Assembly: GCA_030635865.1 (NCBI GenBank)
Contig: DAOVYA010000073.1
Coordinates: forward strand, 1-6,946
Source of the DNA: Gammaproteobacteria bacterium
GTDB taxonomy: Bacteria; Pseudomonadota; Gammaproteobacteria; UBA9214
Length of the DNA stretch: 6,946 nucleotides
Direction: 5' to 3'
Shown piece after piece: positions 5,856-6,946 of the stretch (position 1 is the stretch's first letter; each line of letters starts with the position of its first letter). A program made the position numbers and the translations under genes. The notes below the pieces were generated by a model. The model saw nothing but the letters and a program-made list of their open reading frames with translations, had not been told where the DNA came from and made no database searches.

Positions 5856-5942
5856 CCCTAACGACCCAGCTCACCGGCCGCTAAAAACATAGCGACGATA
5901 GGAGCGACGCTTTTAGCGGTCAGGTGCAGCGCCTTGTTAGCG
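5856..5942 (-). other. Integron attC site, 87 bp (first)
   Basis: Read on the minus strand, the site opens with CGCTAAC (R'' box, 5936-5942) then AAGGCGCTGCACC, and closes with GGTGAGCTGGGTC then GTTAGGG (R' box, 5856-5862). The centre pairs CCGCTAAAA with TTTTAGCGG, giving the long imperfect hairpin that the integron integrase folds and cuts. GCTgCACC pairs with GGTGAGC leaving one base unpaired, the extrahelical base expected of attC. The stop codon TAA of the upstream cassette gene lies inside the R'' box, a common arrangement. The R boxes deviate by one base each from RYYYAAC and GTTRRRY. Confidence 0.9.
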
Positions 5943-6477
5943 GTAGTTGATGATGCTCTCAATTAATGTTTCCTTTTCCTTTCTTCTTGTTGTGTCAGGA
6001 TCCTCCATTGATTCTACCGCTTCAATCGAAGAAATATACGAACCTGGAAACTCTAAATACTGCGCCCCCAGGATAACCAATATTTTATACCAGTGATATG
6101 GCTTGAGGTTATCAACAATATGAGATTGCTGTGCAAGATATGTAAAACAGGTATATTCATTTCCATTATGTTTTAGCATGATTTGATTATCTATGTATCC
6201 GTATCCTTTTCCTTCAAATCTATCTAACTCATTCTTATGCTCAGGCTTTAATTTATATATTGCCCCATAGATGAGGTCTGTTTCGGCATCTGAATTGAAC
6301 ATGTTGCATTTACTAGAACCATCATTGCTCTTTTTATGAAAGTTAAGCTTATGATTGGAATGTTCGGCTACACCTACCAATTCAGCTGAAGGTACTCGTT
6401 CCATCAATCTCATAGGATGGAGGTTTGAGCCATATGCAAAATAGCAAATCATGTTTATCAATTCTTTACACCGCTAA
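5862..6477 (-). mobile_element. Complete integron gene cassette, 616 bp
   Basis: The unit runs from the crossover in the R' box of the second attC (after G6478) to the crossover in the first attC (G5862). It holds one gene and its own 3' attC, the classic cassette structure. The gene starts 25 bases after the junction, which leaves no room for its own promoter. The gene body is visibly richer in A and T than the chromosomal genes to the left, consistent with a separate origin. Confidence 0.85.
5937..6452 (-). CDS. Gamma-glutamylcyclotransferase-like cassette protein
   Basis: This 171-residue protein (from ATG at 6452) has the GGCT-like/AIG2 fold. The substrate-binding motif YGSN is at 7-10, right after the first strand ICYFA. 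The expected catalytic glutamate is Glu80 in LDRFEG. Later signatures are the aromatic GYGYIDNQ at 82-89, CFTYLA at 102-107, and WYKILVILGAQYLEFPGSYI, close to the family's YKxxIL-GA-xxLP-xYI pattern. Family members cyclise gamma-glutamyl amines or peptides to 5-oxoproline, and related enzymes act on glutathione; this member's substrate cannot be read from the sequence. A TTG start at 6461 would add three residues but is less likely. The ribosome site is weak. Its stop lies inside the attC R'' box, which marks it as a mobile cassette gene. Confidence 0.9.
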   Translation of the reverse strand: MICYFAYGSNLHPMRLMERVPSAELVGVAEHSNHKLNFHKKSNDGSSKCNMFNSDAETDLIYGAIYKLKPEHKNELDRFEGKGYGYIDNQIMLKHNGNEYTCFTYLAQQSHIVDNLKPYHWYKILVILGAQYLEFPGSYISSIEAVESMEDPDTTRRKEKETLIESIINYR

Positions 6478-6570
6478 CGTTAAAGCTCAGCGGCAGCCAA
6501 AAGAGGGGCGTATTTTTGCTTTGCAAAAATCGCTACTCTTTTGGATGTCCGATGCAGCGCCTTGTTGGGC
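6471..6570 (-). other. Integron attC site, 100 bp (second)
   Basis: On the minus strand the R'' box is GCCCAAC (6564-6570, exact match to RYYYAAC) followed by AAGGCGCTGCA, and the R' box is GTTAGCG (6472-6478) preceded by TGAGCTTTAAC. GCTgCA pairs with TGAGC with one base left out. The centre is strikingly self-paired: CCAAAAGAG with CTCTTTTGG, and inside that GATTTTTGC with GCAAAAAT around a 3-base AAA loop. It follows the methyltransferase stop codon by 14 bases. Confidence 0.95.
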
Positions 6571-6584
6571 GTTTTCTGTCAGTC

Positions 6585-6946
6585 TCAATTTAAAAATGCC
6601 ACCACTTCAAGGATTTCTGCTTCAACATAGGTTTTGCCATCTAAAGCTTGATTGTGCTCCATCCATAGCTGCTCTAAGTCCTGACGCAGATCCATTTTTC
6701 CGGTCTCATCAAGAATATTGAGTGCGCGATTGGTGGGGCCAAAATATTGTGCATAGAACTCAACTACTTCTGATGGCGGGAACGAATATGCGAACGGGTA
6801 CATTCGTCTTGTGAGTTGCAGTTTGGCGACACCTACTTTTAGACGCTCGCGAACTATTTTCTCTTTGCCCCAAAGAAGTGGTGATTGCATCAGCGGAGAG
6901 GGTGGAACATGTTTGGCGGTTGTGTTGAACATCCGTCCGATAAAGC
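6585..6946 (-). CDS. SAM-dependent methyltransferase, C-terminal part (cut by the window edge)
   Basis: About 119 C-terminal residues of a class I SAM-dependent methyltransferase are visible; the reading frame is open through the right edge, so the true start and the SAM-binding motifs lie outside. Recognisable family elements are an opening FIGRMFNTTAKHVPPSPL with proline-rich HVPPSP, then SPLLWGKE, the SF/PPSEVVEFYAQYFGPTNRAL block (helix plus the tyrosine-phenylalanine-glycine-proline turn), and the closing DLEQLWMEHNQA…VEAEILEVVA pattern. Full-length relatives are near 270 residues. The substrate is unknown. It ends in TGA at 6585-6587, 14 bases before an attC site, so it is probably a cassette gene. 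An internal ATG at 6930-6932 should not be taken as the start. Confidence 0.85.
   Translation of the reverse strand, partial: FIGRMFNTTAKHVPPSPLMQSPLLWGKEKIVRERLKVGVAKLQLTRRMYPFAYSFPPSEVVEFYAQYFGPTNRALNILDETGKMDLRQDLEQLWMEHNQALDGKTYVEAEILEVVAFLN

Larger units (their letters stand above)
5856..6946 (-). mobile_element. Integron cassette array (partial, runs off the right edge)
   Basis: Two attC sites in the same orientation follow two genes in the same direction: a methyltransferase and a cyclotransferase-like gene. Both attC sites share AACAAGGCGCTGCA at the L'' side and GAGCT plus CGTTAG near the L'-R' side but differ in their central loops, as sites in one array often do. No integrase gene or attI is in the window. 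In this orientation intI would lie to the right, or the array could be a cluster without an integrase. Confidence 0.85.

Overview
The window reads as bacterial chromosome, most likely from a gammaproteobacterium. That placement is an inference from gene types (a TlpA-type thioredoxin, a secretin-like exported protein, a calcium-repeat subtilase) and from attC sites of the gammaproteobacterial kind; no marker gene is present. Every gene I can support lies on the minus strand, so transcription runs from high to low coordinates.

Layout, left to right. (1) 1-742 is poor in genes: one doubtful 42-residue membrane-peptide candidate, several inverted repeats, and a REP-like inverted repeat just beyond the stop of the next gene. 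(2) 743-1848 is a two-gene unit: an exported 199-residue protein of unknown function with two cysteines, followed 2 bases later by a periplasmic TlpA/ResA-like thioredoxin. (3) 1894-2031 is a 138-bp imperfect palindrome that looks like a MITE or palindromic repeat element. (4) 2048-2971 encodes an exported protein with a secretin N-type (NolW-like) domain and part of a secretin-like core, but no room for a full pore. (5) 3142-5181 encodes a large secreted subtilisin (S8) protease with an I9 propeptide, eight tandem 23-residue calcium-binding repeats and a C-terminal dockerin-like pair. (6) 5341-5788 holds a YciI-like gene and a 40-residue zinc-ribbon gene. (7) 5856-6946 is part of an integron cassette array: two attC sites, one complete 616-bp cassette with a gamma-glutamylcyclotransferase-like gene, and the 3' part of a SAM-dependent methyltransferase cassette that runs off the right edge.

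The most notable content is the cassette array, its left boundary, and the small zinc-ribbon gene. The array's integrase, if there is one, would lie to the right of the window. The YciI and zinc-ribbon genes follow the last visible attC and have no attC of their own, so they are either the first chromosomal genes after the array or a terminal cassette that lost its site. The exported proteins on the left (thioredoxin, secretin-like, protease) share an envelope location, but I see no evidence that they form one pathway.
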